Assembly (NCBI GenBank): GCA_914767885.1 | Contig: CAJZBQ010000025.1 | Span: forward strand, 558,001 to 622,000 | Source of the DNA: Blepharisma stoltei | Taxonomy: Eukaryota > Ciliophora > Heterotrichea > Heterotrichida > Blepharismidae | Reading direction: 5' to 3' | Length of the DNA stretch: 64,000 nt | Part shown: positions 45,957 through 57,239 of the stretch, in pieces | Position numbering within the stretch: position 1 is the stretch's first letter | Layout: each line of letters starts with the position of its first letter | Notes under the pieces: generated by a model | What the model saw: only the letters and a program-made list of their open reading frames with translations | The model's database searches: none | What the model was told of the DNA's origin: nothing | Program-made: the position numbers and the translations under genes

Positions 45957-47112
45957 TGTTGTATGATCTTTTTATTATAAGCTTATACAAGATGCACTTT
46001 TGGCTAATTTTGTTCCAGCCATAAGTTCTTTTGCCATAATCTATTGTAAATTTGTCAACATTAATATTTCTTTATAGCCTTAAAGAAGTTCAAAATCTTT
46101 TGCTGCAAATTTTTGACTCTCGAGTAAATTAGCATCCTCCATCACTGCATGTATATGAACCCAGCTCCTTTTATACTTATATTCACTCTTTTCGAACTGT
46201 AATATAGTTTATGCCGCTTTACATTGAATTCATGTTTAGAGTTATATATTAGTTCTTTCATTTACAGATAAAACTGGATAAAGGCTTCTATTAATGTTAT
46301 CGATATTTTTATATATTATTGTCATGCTTGATCTAAAGTTTTTTCTTTTATTAATCAATAATGTATGGTAATTTTGATATAATTATGTTTTTATAGCTAA
46401 AGAATAGCTTCTCCAAATATTCATCCTATGAGACTTTCTAATGGAACAGCAGAACAATAAAACAGGTTAGCCGAGATAAATATTCTCTACTATTTGTCTG
46501 AACCATTTAGAGGCTCGACGATTGCTATTTAAAATGTTTTATTGAGTTAAATTGCAAAGCTAAACCTACAGAACTTAAGTAATTTAAAGATAAAGTTGAA
46601 AATATCCCATTTGCTCAGTATCTGGCTTTTATCTATTTATGTTCTCTAATAATTATCATGGCCTTTAGTCAATATAGCTACACCTAATAACCTATACTAT
46701 TTATCCATTTTGGTCTGGCTATCCTTCACAACAAAAACCCCTAAATAAATATAGGAAGGGCCTATATAATCACCTAACTCTTATAATAAATCTCTCTTTC
46801 GGACCCCTTAATTCAATATACTCCGTGCAGCTATTATTCTCCTTCAGTTCTTCAATTTGCATTTGCATTATTTTTTATCCTAGAACTATTATCTTTGTAT
46901 TAAAAATGAATTTTATAATGTAAGTGAGCTAATTCCATATAAAATTAATAAAAATCTAGAGACTAGGAGGAAATTTTGAGTTTCATGATATTTTGAGGCA
47001 ATTATATGATTTAATTTAAATCTAAATTTCTTTGACATAATATAAGATAGTAGCTCGCTAGAAAATATAAAATCATAAATCGATATTTAAGAATTATTTG
47101 AGTAGCATTAAG
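45947..47112. repeat. Right direct repeat (blocks B1 45947-46430 and B2 46715-47112)
   Basis: Second copy of the 42709-44385 sequence, beginning with GGACTTCAACAATAATGTTG just as the left copy begins with GGACTTCATCAATAACGTTG. B2 ends near 47112, about where the endonuclease frame begins in the left copy. This fits a head-to-tail second element broken off at its 5' leader. Confidence 0.7.
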
Positions 47113-47685
47113 TTTGCTTAGGCTCGGGTATATGATAAAATAATAGACCATATATTTAGAAAAAATTTTTCTTAGCAGCATGTGCAATCAATTTATTGAA
47201 ATTGATTAGAATTTGAATTCAAACACTTTGCAAGATAAAAATTAGTAATTTTCAGGTAGCCAAGAGCATGCAAAAGTTAATTTTTATTTATTATTCTATT
47301 TTAGACATTTAGCAGAGACTCCTGGAGGAATATATTTTTGATGACAGCTAAGGAAATCACAATTTTTCATAATAAAACTGTGGTTTTAATATACGAACCC
47401 ACATATTTAACACTAATTCCATATGCCGATTTATGCCTATAAATGAAGTAGCATTAAAATGAAATAATGAAAGCCATTTATTCAAAAAGGCTATAAATAT
47501 TTATTAAAATTATATCAAAAATGATAGAAATTCTAATATTTCAAGTAAAGAACTTTGTTATAATAACAATATTTTCTTATCTGTTAGAAATAAACTTTAT
47601 ATATTAATATAGAATATTAAATAAGCAATATGTAATTATTAAATTAATATATTTTACTAACACAAAATTAAGAATGAAAGGTTAT
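47113..47685. other. AT-rich spacer, no gene seen
   Basis: Lies between the retrotransposon repeat and the stop codon of copy 10. No open frame or repeat of note. Confidence 0.35.
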
Positions 47686-48645
47686 TTAAGCCTTAGATTT
47701 GGATTCTTCAACTGGAGGAAAAGCTTGTATAATGAAGTATCTGACAATCATGTAGATTGTTTGCATAATAAAGATCTCGATTAAGACTCCGCGTAAGAAG
47801 CTCACAGCCCAGTATCCACTCCATTTATGACAGAAATCATAGCTTAGCATCACAATACCAACAATGGAGCCAATAAGAATAGCAACTCCGAGAGTCACTG
47901 CAGCTGCTGACCATTGTGGAGCCTTAGTTCTATCAATGCTAAATGCAACTATCATGAAAATTTCAATTGGGATTGTAATTGCCAAAGCCAAGATCATGCA
48001 TCCGAAGTAGTTTCCTTCATAGTCATCAAATAGCGTCTGAGTTGCTGTTTCATTTCCTGATTTAATATCTTCAAATCCAAAGTAGAGCAGTCCTTCAAGT
48101 AGCAATTCAAAGATGATAACTACGATCAAAGTGAATAATCTTGCAATCCTAGTAAATGATGATCTATAATAGAATAATCCAAAAGTTAAATGTCCTTCAA
48201 TTAATTCTTCAAGCTCATACTTTCCTTCATCCTCAGGTTTCTCGCCGTCAGTTGGACCTGCAACTTGCTGGGCAATCGAGTTTTCTGTTAAATGAATTTC
48301 TTGAGATTCTACGACTTCGTCATCTGAACTACGAGACTCTCCACTTTGGACAGACTCTTCTCCTTGAGATGCATGGATACTTATGTCATGGCGCATTAGC
48401 GTTCTCTCAGATGGTATTGGAGAATGAGATGATGAGTTATGAGATGCATTCTTTGCTTGAGCTTCAGTAAGTTGAGGATGGCTAATTCTGTCAATAATGA
48501 CCATGATCGGAGCAAGTATCAAGCCAATGAACAAAGTAACAAGAAGAATGTAGATTGGAGCATAGCTATCGTCACAGCTCGAGCTTGCTCTTGGGAAATA
48601 TATAGGAGGATTGTCACTTGGGTTAATCTCAGTGAATCTGTACAT
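47686..48645 (-). CDS. Copy 10 segment: multi-pass C-terminus, open frame
   Basis: An uninterrupted 319-codon frame. A helix at YAPIYILLVTLFIGLILAPI is followed by a charged loop with many Ser/Glu, then helices around LFTLIVVIIFELLLEGLLYF, CMILALAITIPIEIFMIVAF, VTLGVAILIGSIVGIVMLSY and VLIEIFIMQTIYMIVRYFII. The tail is PPVEESKSKA. The best-preserved C-terminus in the window; no recognised enzymatic motif. Confidence 0.75.
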   Translation of the reverse strand: MYRFTEINPSDNPPIYFPRASSSCDDSYAPIYILLVTLFIGLILAPIMVIIDRISHPQLTEAQAKNASHNSSSHSPIPSERTLMRHDISIHASQGEESVQSGESRSSDDEVVESQEIHLTENSIAQQVAGPTDGEKPEDEGKYELEELIEGHLTFGLFYYRSSFTRIARLFTLIVVIIFELLLEGLLYFGFEDIKSGNETATQTLFDDYEGNYFGCMILALAITIPIEIFMIVAFSIDRTKAPQWSAAAVTLGVAILIGSIVGIVMLSYDFCHKWSGYWAVSFLRGVLIEIFIMQTIYMIVRYFIIQAFPPVEESKSKA

Positions 48646-48684
48646 TGAGAAGTGGTAGACTTTGAAAGTAATCGTTTGTGTTTA

Positions 48685-49056
48685 CTCCCCCCCCTCCGTG
48701 AGTGAACAAAACCATTAGAAAAATCGCTATTTTTTGCCAAAAAACCCACCCTCCGTGAGTGAACAAAAATTTTTTTTAATAGGAAAGATCTTTATGGAAA
48801 AAAAAATTTTGATATATAAATGATAACTAGTATAATGAAATCTAGAGCTACTTCTGTTTAATTTTAAATGAGTTGTTTTTTAAAATATAAATTTTATAAA
48901 TTAAATTAATATTTGCTTTTTAATTTTTGTGAATTAGGATTTTTTTAAATTTCGAAAAAAAATTATAAAATTTATATATAAATTTTTTTAAAAAAAAAAA
49001 ATTAACCCCTCCGTGAGTGAACAAAATTTTTTTGTTCACTCACGGAGGGGGGGGAG
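48685..49056. mobile_element. Family-1 MITE, 372 bp, TTA target duplication
   Basis: TTA at 48682-48684 and 49057-49059; hairpin end right. It lies within the GPS-like segment of copy 10. Precise removal leaves the minus-strand frame one base short compared with the paralogue at about 37040. Confidence 0.95.
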
Positions 49057-52000
49057 TTAGTATTATTTATTTCTGCTACCTTACAACTTGAATCAGTCCA
49101 GTTTCCGAGCGTATCATTGTAATATTGGCAACCCCATACCATGCCTTCAGAAACATTCTTGTAGAAAGGCTGTTCAATGAGGAATGGATAGTCTGAAGAG
49201 GAGAATGGAACTTCTGTTTCATCTGCTTGAGTGAGAGTATAATCTTTGTATGTACCTGAATTTCCAAAGCTGAATAAAGCAATATCAGAAAAGACATCAT
49301 CTGTGTACCCTATGTAGAAATTGGCTCTCATGTTCATAATACTCTCCTCATCAAATTCAAGAGTACTTGGATAAGTAAGAACTCTATTGTTTGCGTATGT
49401 CTTAGTTGTATTTTCCATATCCGCTTTGAAGTTTCTTTCTTTATAAATCATAGTATTATCAGTATTTTGCTTTCCGCTTAGTGAAGATTGAGTTACTAAG
49501 TCTTCATAGGTAGCTTTAGCTGCCCAAGTAAGATAAAAGCTGTTGATGTACAATACGGATTTTTCAAAGGTCAAATCTGAGAAACTGGTGCTGTTTCCAT
49601 ATTTCAAGTAGCTCTCACCTATCATAACAACTGTGTTCATATTATCTTGGCTTGGATAGAGTGTGCTGAAGGTAGTCAAAATACTATTAAGCCAAGTGAT
49701 TATCTTATCATAGATGCTAATGCTCATTAAATCAGTTTGTCCTGTCATTGAGTAAGCAGATTTTAGAATAGATTGTAATAGTGTCGTCGTCATGTCATTT
49801 TGACTTTTAATATAAGATTGTAAGTCACTTCACATCTTTGTGAACAAAGAACTATCAATAGTAGCGCTGGAGCAGAACAAAGTAATAGAAGAAGAAATAT
49901 TATCTGGATCAAGAGTCATTGACATATAAGCATCCATTAATGAACTAGTATCGAGACCCCTTGAAGGAGAATATTTGCTTACTGAAACCACTTTAGATGA
50001 GTAGTCATTACAAGTATCAAGCTGATCACAAACATGAGCTGAAACATATTGATCACCTATAGACAACTTAGTTGAAATTTGATTTTCTTCAGTTGTAGAC
50101 CCAATAGTGTATTTTGTGTCTGAGTTGTTCAGATAATACTTGTATGTGTAGAGAAGTGGATAGTTTTTGTTATTAAGATTTATATATCTAGTTATAGAAA
50201 TTAAAAATGTATCAATCAAGGTCATTCCGCTCGATGGAGATATATCGGGATCAGCTTGACAGGATGCACCTAAGTTAACTGAGATGGATAAGTCAACACT
50301 TAAGCTCACACCGCTAGAGTCTGTAATCTTTAAAGTGAAAACATATGTCATCCCATCAGCCATTGATCCTGAAGGAATTGAAAGAGTTGGGAGATTATTT
50401 GGTGATATATCAATTGACGATCCAGATTTCTGCGACCACTCAAATTTCGAATCAGCACTTGAAGAAACACTAGCTGAGTATTTATTCTTACTCTGACTGT
50501 TAGCTTTCGTAGCAATGGCTGGGATTTCAATTGAACTAGCTGTGGCAACATTTAGGACAGTGAGAGTTATGGCTAAACTTGCAGTTCTAGTGTCTTTTGA
50601 AATTGTGCAAGTTATATCCCAATTCGCACCCTTTACAATTCTTGCAGAAGGAATAGTGAGCTCGCTCTTTATTTCGTTGCTTACCCTTTTAATTTGATCG
50701 AAATCTTTTATTTAAAGCAATTATTTAAATATGTCTTGTTTTAAGGAAATAATTTAAAAATATGTTTATTGCATATCACTTTATTTTATTAGACGTGCAA
50801 GTTAGCAAGACTGCATTGTCTGCGCCAGCGCATTCTGATCCATCTTCATGATTAGCACATGTCCAAGCATAAATAAGAGATGTTGTAGAGTCATCTGGGT
50901 CTTTAGACTTATTAGCATTGATGGTGTAGTCCTTTGATGATGAAATTTGTCCATTTCCTTTTGACAACTCAATATACAAAGGAGATGATGTAACTGTAAT
51001 CGACACTGTAGCGCTTCCAGTAACTGTAGTTCCATCATTATCTTGAGAATTAACTATTAAAAATTTCTTCTCATAATTGGTAAGCTCCTTTTAATTTGAA
51101 CTCTCCTGCTTACAAAACCATTTTTTTTGTTTTAATTTGGACTCATCATTATAGTGAATATACTGGTCTCTCCTGTGTGCATGTTCTCAAGCAAATGTTA
51201 ATAGCCAGGCATACTTATTTCTAAATTGCATTCAAAGGCTGAGTTGGCATTAGGAGATTGCTGCTAAGATAGAAACCTCTAATAACTAATTAAACTAAGT
51301 CTTGAGAAGCAGTTGCCGTAAACGAATAAGGACCACCAGCAGTAAACATGCTCTTACTCCCCCCCTCCGTGAGTGAACAAAAAAAATTTTGTTCACTCAC
51401 GGAGGTTAATTTTTTTTTATTAAAAAAATTTATATAGAAAAATTGTTTTAGAAATTTAAAAAAATACTAATTCGCAAATATTGGAAAGCAAATATTAATT
51501 TAATTTATTAAATTTATGTTTTAAAACGCAATTTGTTTAAAATTAAACAGACTTAGCTTTAGATTTCATTATAGTAATTATCACTTATATATCAAAAATT
51601 TTTTCATAAAAACATTTTCATTACAAAAATTTTTGTTCACTCGCGGAGGGTGGGTTTTTGGGCAAAAATAGCGATTTTTCCAATGATTTTGCTCACCCAC
51701 GGAGGTGGGAGTTAGAAATTGACAATTTTTGAGTTGTAGTGCTTGCAGCAAGAGAAGATGCTTTACTGTTATCTGGTGTTGAAACATAAGACCATTTCCA
51801 AGAAATTGCACTGGTTGATCCTCCACAAACAGATGTGACTTTAGCCTTAACATCTTTGCTATCAGAAGCTTTCATCAAAATTGAAGTTCCTGCGTCAAAT
51901 GAAACGGATAACGATTGCTGAGTTGAAATCGATGTGGTTACCGATGCTGAGCTTGTCTCATCACTCAACCAATTCTTGACTTTTACAGTTACTGTCAAGG

Positions 52001-52331
52001 TTGCCGCAGAAGATATTGAGGTTAGCAAGCTTCTATCAATCGAAACAGTTGACGATGATGCTTTCGTAGATGCAATATAAGAAGTCAAACTTGAAAGAGC
52101 AGGAGACATAGTAGCACTGCATGTGTAGGTAAGATTGCCTCCAAATGATCCAGAAGACTTACCAGCTGAATATGAAATTGGGTCAGAACCGCATCCAAGG
52201 GAAACAGATGATGGGCCTGATAGCTTAGCTGTTGGATTTATGTTAGTTCCCATTGATACTGTAGCACTTAATGGTTGATAGTTAGTTGTGCATGTGTCTT
52301 TGGTATCCTTAAGAATATATGTCCCATCCAA
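49002..52331 (-). CDS. Copy 10 segment: REJ/PKD-like ectodomain and stalk
   Basis: With insertions 50682-50802, 51049-51307 and 51357-51711 removed and TGA at 49829 read as Trp (FTKMWSDL), the minus strand is open from about 52370 to the MITE at 49056. Recognisable segments: MGTNINPTAKLSGPSSVSLG, SISWKWSYVST-like PKD strands, TVSITVTSSPLYIELSKGNG, DEDYPLLYT-like repeats. The pattern fits REJ (receptor for egg jelly) modules of polycystin-1-like proteins; this family call is inference from motif style, not a computed match. Confidence 0.6.
50682..50802. mobile_element. IES-like insertion, 121 bp, TA borders, frame-restoring
   Basis: TA at 50682-50683 and 50803-50804. Minus-strand excision gives GTC TTG CTA AGC AAC GAA, i.e. 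AVLLSNEIKSELTIP, the same as the uninterrupted paralogue ILLSNEANSALTIP at about 38680. Confidence 0.87.
51049..51307. mobile_element. Insertion, 259 bp, with 8-bp TCTTGAGA duplication
   Basis: TCTTGAGA at 51041-51048 and 51300-51307. Removing one repeat plus the insert restores ATASQDNDGTTVTG, as in the paralogue at about 38900. TA-type excision would break the frame, so this differs from the other insertions; a transposon with 8-bp target duplication is possible. Confidence 0.75.
51357..51711. mobile_element. Family-1 MITE, 355 bp, TTA target duplication, frame-restoring
   Basis: TTA at 51354-51356 and 51712-51714; hairpin end left. Minus-strand removal keeping one TAA gives ATT TCT AAG AGC ATG TTT (KLSISKSMFTAGG), matching KLSIPKSTFTSRG at about 38950. 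Confidence 0.96.
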
Positions 52332-52373
52332 ATCAATAAAGGCGCTTCTAATTGAGAATCCTGAGCCTAACTC

Positions 52374-52541
52374 TATGAATTAAATAACATAAAATTAATA
52401 GAAATTTAATAATAAATTGCATTAAAAAAGTAATAAATAGCAAATTTGCAGGCTAAATAAAAGCCATTAGAATAATTGTTAATTATGAGATATAAATAAT
52501 TTAAATTTTACTCTTTCTAATGGTGATTAAAGAAAGAGGAT
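52374..52541. mobile_element. IES-like insertion, 168 bp, TA borders, frame-restoring
   Basis: TA at 52374-52375 and 52542-52543. Excision gives ATT TCC TTA GAG TTA GGC (KISLELGSGFSIRS), comparable with KLGLGFQLRNGSIDL at about 39600. Confidence 0.82.
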
Positions 52542-52666
52542 TAAGGAAATTTTCAAATTCTTTGAATCAGTCCAAGAGCAAACTAGGCCACTTCCCATTT
52601 TTTGGAAAGAATCATAAATCAGCGTCTTGGAGCATGTTGGATCAACTGTGATATCCACTGGAACCT

Positions 52667-52746
52667 TAGGTGTTTAAGAAAAATGTCATTTCACATAAAA
52701 TATTTCTATATATGCTAGGTATGGGAGAAAATTTTCAGAGGGACTA
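52667..52746. mobile_element. IES-like insertion, 80 bp, TA borders, frame-restoring
   Basis: TA at 52667-52668 and 52747-52748. Excision gives TCT ATC ACT AAG GTT CCA (SITKVPVDITVDP), comparable with ATITFKVPIDIE in copy 8. A second TA two bases away would shift the frame. Confidence 0.7.
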
Positions 52747-54921
52747 TAGTGATAGATGTATATGATGAACTATAAGCTGCGCTAATCACATCAGAAGGAG
52801 AAAGATATTTCTTGCAAACAACGCATTTGCTATTTGACAAAGTATAGCCTGAGCCGCAAAGACAGCTGTTGGATGTCAAGTCATATGCTGAATTAACAGT
52901 GCATGCGCAAGTTGTTCCAGTTAGTTCAGCATTAGTAATACATGTAGAGCACTTCTTACCATCATTTGCATCAATCACAAGCAGTACAAAGGTTATTGCA
53001 TGTAGCAATACAGTCATTTGTAGAGTTCAAATACAAGCCAGATTTGCAAGCACAAAGACCATTGGAAAGTCCTGCATTGGCTTTACACCCTGTGCAAGCT
53101 GTAGCTGAAGTACATTAGAGCAAGAAGTTGGGCATGCAATACATTTCCCGCTTGAAGCATAATATCCGTTATTGCATGAGCAAGTGCTATCAGTAGTACT
53201 TAGAGAGGCACCTGTAACGTATGCTATACATTTTGTAGCAGTAGTGCAAGTTATACATTGATTTGTGCATGCTTTGCAGCTGTCTGCATCTTTATAGTAA
53301 TTAGATGAGCAAATGCAAGCTCCTGTAGCCAAGGCAGCATTTTCTTTGCATTTATCACAAGTTCCATAAGTAGTAGTAGAGCATGTATCGCATAGAGATA
53401 CTGAACATTTGCAAGTTTGTGATGTAGCATCCCAACTAAATCCGCTCTGACACTCTTGACAAGTTCCATAAGTAGTTGTTGAGCAAGTTTTACAGTTAGT
53501 TATTGAGCAAGCACAAGATTTTGAATCGGAACTCAGTTTAAATCCAGATTGGCAAGCATCACAATTACCATATGTGGTTGTTGAGCATGTAGCACAGCCG
53601 GAGATTGAGCACTTGCATGATTTCGATGCTGCATCCCAGCTAAACCCGTCTTTACATGTGCAAGTTCCTGGAGTGGCTGAAAGACTCATATTGTCTTTGC
53701 AACTATTGCATTTAGAACTACCAGATCCAGAGCAAGTAACACAAGTTGAGTCACATGTTTGGCAAATAGTAGTAGATTTTGAAGAGTCCCAATAATATCC
53801 TGCATTACAGCTGAATGGTCCTGGCAATGTCCCACTCATATGAGTTGAATCTTTGCATGCCTCACAATTAGTTGTGCTTCCAGAGCATGTAGCGCATGTT
53901 GAATCGCAGCTTGTTACGCATGTAGAAGTCGCAGAATCAAAGTAGCCAGTCTTGCATGTACAAGTGCCTCCTGATAAATTCATATTTGATGCGTCTTTAC
54001 AGGTTACACATGCTGAGCTGCCTGATCCTGAGCAAGTAGCACAAGTTGAATCGCAAGCTTTGCAGCTATCAGCAGTTCCATAATATCCTGAGTCGCATGA
54101 ACAAACGTTGCTTGCTACTGTTGCGTGAGATTTACAGGTTACACAAGTAGTGGCTGATCCTGAGCACGTGGCACAAGTTGCATCACAAGCTGTGCAACTA
54201 TCAGCAGTTCCGTAATATCCTGAGTCACATGTGCAAACACTGCTTGATACTGTAGCGTGAGATTTACAAGTTAAACAAGTAGGCTTATCCTGAGCAAGTA
54301 GCACAAGTTGGATCACAAGCTGTACAACTATCAGCAGTTCCATAATAGCCTGAGTCGCATGTGCAAGCACCGCTTGATTGTGTAGCGTGAGATTTACAAC
54401 TTAAGTAAGTAGAGCTGCCTGATCCTGAGCAAGTAGCACAAGTTGGATCACAAACTTTACAACTATCAGCAGTTCCATAATATCCTGAGTCGCATGAACA
54501 AACGTTATTTGATACTGTTGCGTGAGATTTACAAGTTAAGCAAGTAGTGGCTGATCCTGAGCAAGTATCACAAGTGGCATCACAAGCTTGGCAATTATCA
54601 GCAGTTCCATAATATCCTGAGTCACATGAACAAACGTTGCTTGCTACTGTTGAGTGAGATTTACAAGTTAAACAAGTAGGCTGATCCTGAGCAAGTAGCG
54701 CAAGTTGAATCGCAAACTTGGCAATTATCAGCAGTTCCATAATATCCTGAATCACATGAGCAAACGTTGCTTACTGCTGTTGCGTGAGATTTACAAGTTA
54801 AGCAAGTAGTGGCTGATCCTGAGCAAGTAACACAAGTTGAATCGCAAACTTGGCAATTATCAGCAGTTCCATAATATCCTGAGTCGCATGAGCAAACGTT
54901 ATTTGATACTGTTGCGTGGGA
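52715..54921 (-). CDS. Copy 10 segment: second cysteine-rich region
   Basis: Cysteine units with the pattern C-ACD-TC-TCSGS-TTC-TCKSHAT---V-CSCDSGYYGTAD, about 44 residues each (54921-53950), then mixed EGF/furin-like units (ACTNQCITCTTATKC). Two-base deletions at about 54680 and 54280, the latter next to a TAA, shift the frame. From 54370 to 52715 the strand is fully open with TGA as Trp, although about 145 bases (53120-52975) are read in a shifted, hydrophobic frame between two compensating indels. Confidence 0.65.
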
Positions 54922-54929
54922 TTTGCATG

Positions 54930-56649
54930 CTCGGTTATTTTAATTAACCTATTCTAATAATTAGTAGTTAATTCGATAGAGGCCTATTTTTCCTTCTTCC
55001 TTATTACATAATGCACAAAGCCTAAAATAAATATTTTGTTTAAATTACAATTTAAGCACAAACTTAAAATTAGCATAATGCTTTAAAGTATTTTAAAGCT
55101 TTCAGGACAAAAATATTTTGGTATAATTCTATTTTTTATTTTCTCTTTAACTCAAATTAATAAATAAATATTTTTAAAGATAATAAAATTTAAATTTTTT
55201 AAAGCCTTATTAATATCAAAAATTCTCCTCATTAAATGAGTTGAAATTAATACTACTTTACTTAGACCAAGCATTTTAATATTATTTCCTCACATGAGAG
55301 AAAAAAATTTATTGACCTCTCATAGAGAGGTTAATTCATAGACTTGAGAGCTTAAGGTATAAATACTATAAATTAAATTAGTTTTTATTTCCCAAAGAAT
55401 TTTTAAACTGTAAAAATTAAATTCTAATATAATTTTTTTTAAAAATTATATAGAAATGAAGAGCAAAATTTCTGATGATGATGGGCATTAGAAAGACTCA
55501 CATTTTAGCAGATTAAATCATTTTTATATAAGAATCCATTTAGTCTGTAAAATTTATAAATGGCTAATTTTTGAAAGATTAATACCATATATTTTAAACA
55601 GCTTGCATTTTAAAACATAATTTTGCAAATTAACTTAATTTTGAAGATTGTTATTTTTTTAAATCTCAAAATAAAATTAATCACCTTTCATGAGCGAACA
55701 AATTTTTTTTTTCGCAAACGGATCGATAGGGAATATAATCTAAAACTGGTGCAGAAAAAGGGGAACTTTTATTACTTCAAAAATTTCGATAAAATTTTAA
55801 AGTAATGTTGTATTTTTTATTATTTTATTTTTATGCAAAATAACTTTTCAGCACAGAAAATTTTACACTATAAAAATTCGATGTTAAACATAATAATTTT
55901 AAAAATGTTAAATAGCAATATAAATTTAAATTTAATATAATAATTTGCACTTACTAGTTAATGATTAAAGAAGAGTAGCATGGGAGAAATACGTAATGGC
56001 ATCTTGAGATCTTAAAAACAAGCTGTTTGCTGCATTTATCTCCACTGCAAGATTTAAAATAAATCCAATTATCCAAGCTAAAACCTATATTCAAAATCAC
56101 GGCTACAAATTCTTTTATATTACAATAAATATGTGCTTCTAAATTAATATATATAATTTATATAACGGGGGTTGGGTGGGGTGTGGGATCTGTGCTTGGC
56201 TACTTACCTCCAGTTGAAAGGCTTAGTAGTAGCTCTCAATCACGAAAATTTCTATAAAAATTTTGGCTGATCAGCTGATTAATGATTGAAACAAATTAAA
56301 AACAAGAGATAAATTACCTGAAAAAAATGAAATTATTACTGGGAAATCCAGAAACTGGAAGCAAAACGAAGGATCAAGACTGAATATCTTTGCGATTGTG
56401 AGATAATTGGTCGCTAAATAATTTAAATACTCAAAATAAAAAAATAGAAATAGCAATTTCTATCCTTCATAATTTATTCTCAAAAAAGTATATAATATTT
56501 AATCCTGTATTTGAAGCTTTTTCACTTTGTTTTAACTCTACGTCAGATTATTTTCACCAAGTTTGGATAGTCATTTTTAATTCATGATTTTAATATTATA
56601 TTTGTTATTTTATATTTATTACATAAATTCTTGGTTACCAATTTGCATG
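54930..56649. mobile_element. 1.7-kb insertion in the cysteine region, 9-bp ATTTGCATG direct repeat
   Basis: ATTTGCATG occurs at 54921-54929 and 56641-56649. Removing the insert restores CLTCKSHATVSNNVC. The insert is AT-rich with no convincing gene. It contains a decayed family-1-like end (CCTTTCATGAGCGAACAAAT at about 55684) and a G-rich patch at 56166. The direct repeat also matches the Cys-repeat sequence itself, so unequal exchange is an alternative origin. Confidence 0.65.
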
Positions 56650-57239
56650 TAAGACAGTTAGTTGGGCTTCCAGAGCATGTATCACATGTTGAATCGCAGC
56701 TTGTTACGCATGTAGAAGTCGCAGAATCAAAGTAGCCAGTATTGCATGTACAAGTGCCTCCTGATAAATTCATATTTGATGAGTCTTTACAGGTTACACA
56801 TGCTGAGCTGCCTGATCCTGAGCAAGTAGCACAAGTAGAATCGCAAACTTGGCAATTATCAGCAGTTCCATAATATCCTGAGTCGCATGAACAAACGTTG
56901 CTTGCTACTGTTGAGTGAGATTTACAAGTTAAACAAGTAGGCTGATCCTGAGCAAGTCGCACAAGTTGCATCACAAGCTTGGCAATTATCAGCAGTTCCA
57001 TAATATCCTGAGTCACATGAACAAACATTGCTTGCTGCTGTTGCGTGAGATTTACAAGTTAAACAAGTAGTGGCTGATCCTGAGTAAGTAGCACAAGCTG
57101 CATCACAAGCTTGGCAATTATCAGCAGTTCCATAATATCCAGAGTCACATGTGCAAACACCGCTTGCTGCTGTTGCATGAGATTTGCATGTTTCACAGTA
57201 AGTGGTAGTTTCAGAGCATGTTGAACATGTTGCATCACA

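Noticed and set aside
42709-47112. LTR retrotransposon (direct repeats around an RT frame)
   Set aside because: The ORF has an AP-like endonuclease and non-LTR RT motifs, no integrase or protease; the repeats are diverged and the RT is cut by the right repeat.
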